A DNA stretch of 13,698 nt from Atopobium sp. (GTDB taxonomy: Bacteria; Actinomycetota; Coriobacteriia; Coriobacteriales; Atopobiaceae). Location: the NCBI GenBank assembly GCA_015259105.1, contig JABZGZ010000027.1, positions 1 to 13,698 of the forward strand, given 5' to 3'. The notes beneath the pieces were generated by a model. The model worked only from the letters and a program-made list of their open reading frames with translations, did no database searches and was not told the origin of the DNA. A program made the translations under genes and the position numbers. Below are positions 13,293 to 13,698 of the stretch, in pieces (position 1 is the stretch's first letter; each line of letters begins with the position of its first letter).

Positions 13293-13698
13293 CTAAAAAG
13301 AACGTCTAATTTTTGCTGCAAATAAGTGGACACATCCAATAAGTATCGATCCTGCCAGGGCGAGTAAAAGGGGAACTATGTAGGCATTATCTGCTGTTCC
13401 AGGAAGATGGGGCTTAGGGGTCACACGAATAGTTTGTGCTTTAGAGTGACTGTCGGTGTGCGAAGCAACTTTCTCACCATCTTTTGAGATTGTTTCGTAG
13501 GCAGTAACTTCTTTACCTTCAAGTGACGCAGTCCTTACAGAAAAAGGAACCGCAGCTTCTCCTGATGAGGTAGGAGCTTTGAAGCGGACAGTTCCGCGAG
13601 CGATGGGCTCTGCTGTACCTTCTTGGAGCTGTTTTGTTTCATAGAGCTCTCCGGTAATTTCGTACTCTTCTCCTGGGATAAGACCCTCGTATTTAATG
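13293..13698 (-). CDS. Cell-wall-anchored surface protein, VaFE-type repeat and sorting signal (5' end outside window)
   Basis: This is the last 134 residues of a minus-strand gene that enters the window open at its 5' side. The visible part starts in an Ig-like repeat resembling VaFE domains: GLIPGEEYEITGELYE near the start, then a beta-rich stretch, TAYETISKDGEKVASHTD (65-82) and KAQTIRV (86-92). These domains commonly form internal isopeptide bonds in pilin-like adhesins. The C-terminus is a sortase signal: LPGTA (98-102), a hydrophobic membrane segment (about 106-128) and the basic tail KIRRSF (129-134). LPGTA differs from LPXTG at the last position and is closer to the LPNTA of class D sortases. 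The ligand and full architecture cannot be seen. Confidence 0.88.
   Translation of the reverse strand, partial: IKYEGLIPGEEYEITGELYETKQLQEGTAEPIARGTVRFKAPTSSGEAAVPFSVRTASLEGKEVTAYETISKDGEKVASHTDSHSKAQTIRVTPKPHLPGTADNAYIVPLLLALAGSILIGCVHLFAAKIRRSF

Overview
The window reads as chromosomal, origin-proximal DNA from a low-to-mid GC member of the Actinomycetota. The best fit is the Coriobacteriia, family Atopobiaceae (Atopobium/Lancefieldella-like). This placement rests on gene content and protein style: a yidC-jag-rsmG-parA-parB block, tandem WYL regulators, a large acidic membrane M28-type protein and a VaFE-type surface protein. It is inference, and the genus is not certain.

Left part (1-3850, all + strand): the 3' end of yidC, then jag/khpB, which closes at a strong intrinsic terminator (1005-1035). 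A 35-base palindrome (1036-1070) follows, and then a second transcription unit: rsmG, parA, parB and an unrecognised 79-residue membrane protein, tightly packed with overlapping ends. Two perfect 16-bp parS sites are present, one inside the rsmG coding sequence and one between rsmG and parA. ParA, ParB and both centromere sites therefore lie together, as expected close to oriC. The unit ends at a terminator shared with the convergent rlmN gene.

Middle part (3901-9107): rlmN on the minus strand is divergent from ddl (D-Ala-D-Ala ligase). Between them lies a 31-base imperfect palindrome. ddl is followed 11 bases later by a 1005-residue DinG-family protein. This protein joins an N-terminal DEDDh exonuclease to an XPD/DinG helicase that keeps all four Fe-S cysteines.

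Right part (9133-13698): two overlapping minus-strand WYL-domain regulators (PafB/PafC-like) converge on dinG. A divergent intergenic region separates them from a 641-residue membrane protein of the M28 metallopeptidase fold. That protein has lost most of the metal and catalytic residues and carries a long acidic linker. After a strong terminator, the window ends inside a minus-strand gene whose C-terminus is a VaFE-like repeat followed by a cell-wall sorting signal with the variant motif LPGTA.

Most of the window is conserved housekeeping DNA. I saw no mobile element, CRISPR array, tRNA or rRNA. The items most worth a second look are the degenerate M28-type protein, the exonuclease plus Fe-S DinG architecture, the uncharacterised small gene coupled to parB, the long palindromes at 1036-1070 and 5037-5067, and a LexA-like box at 3793-3808.
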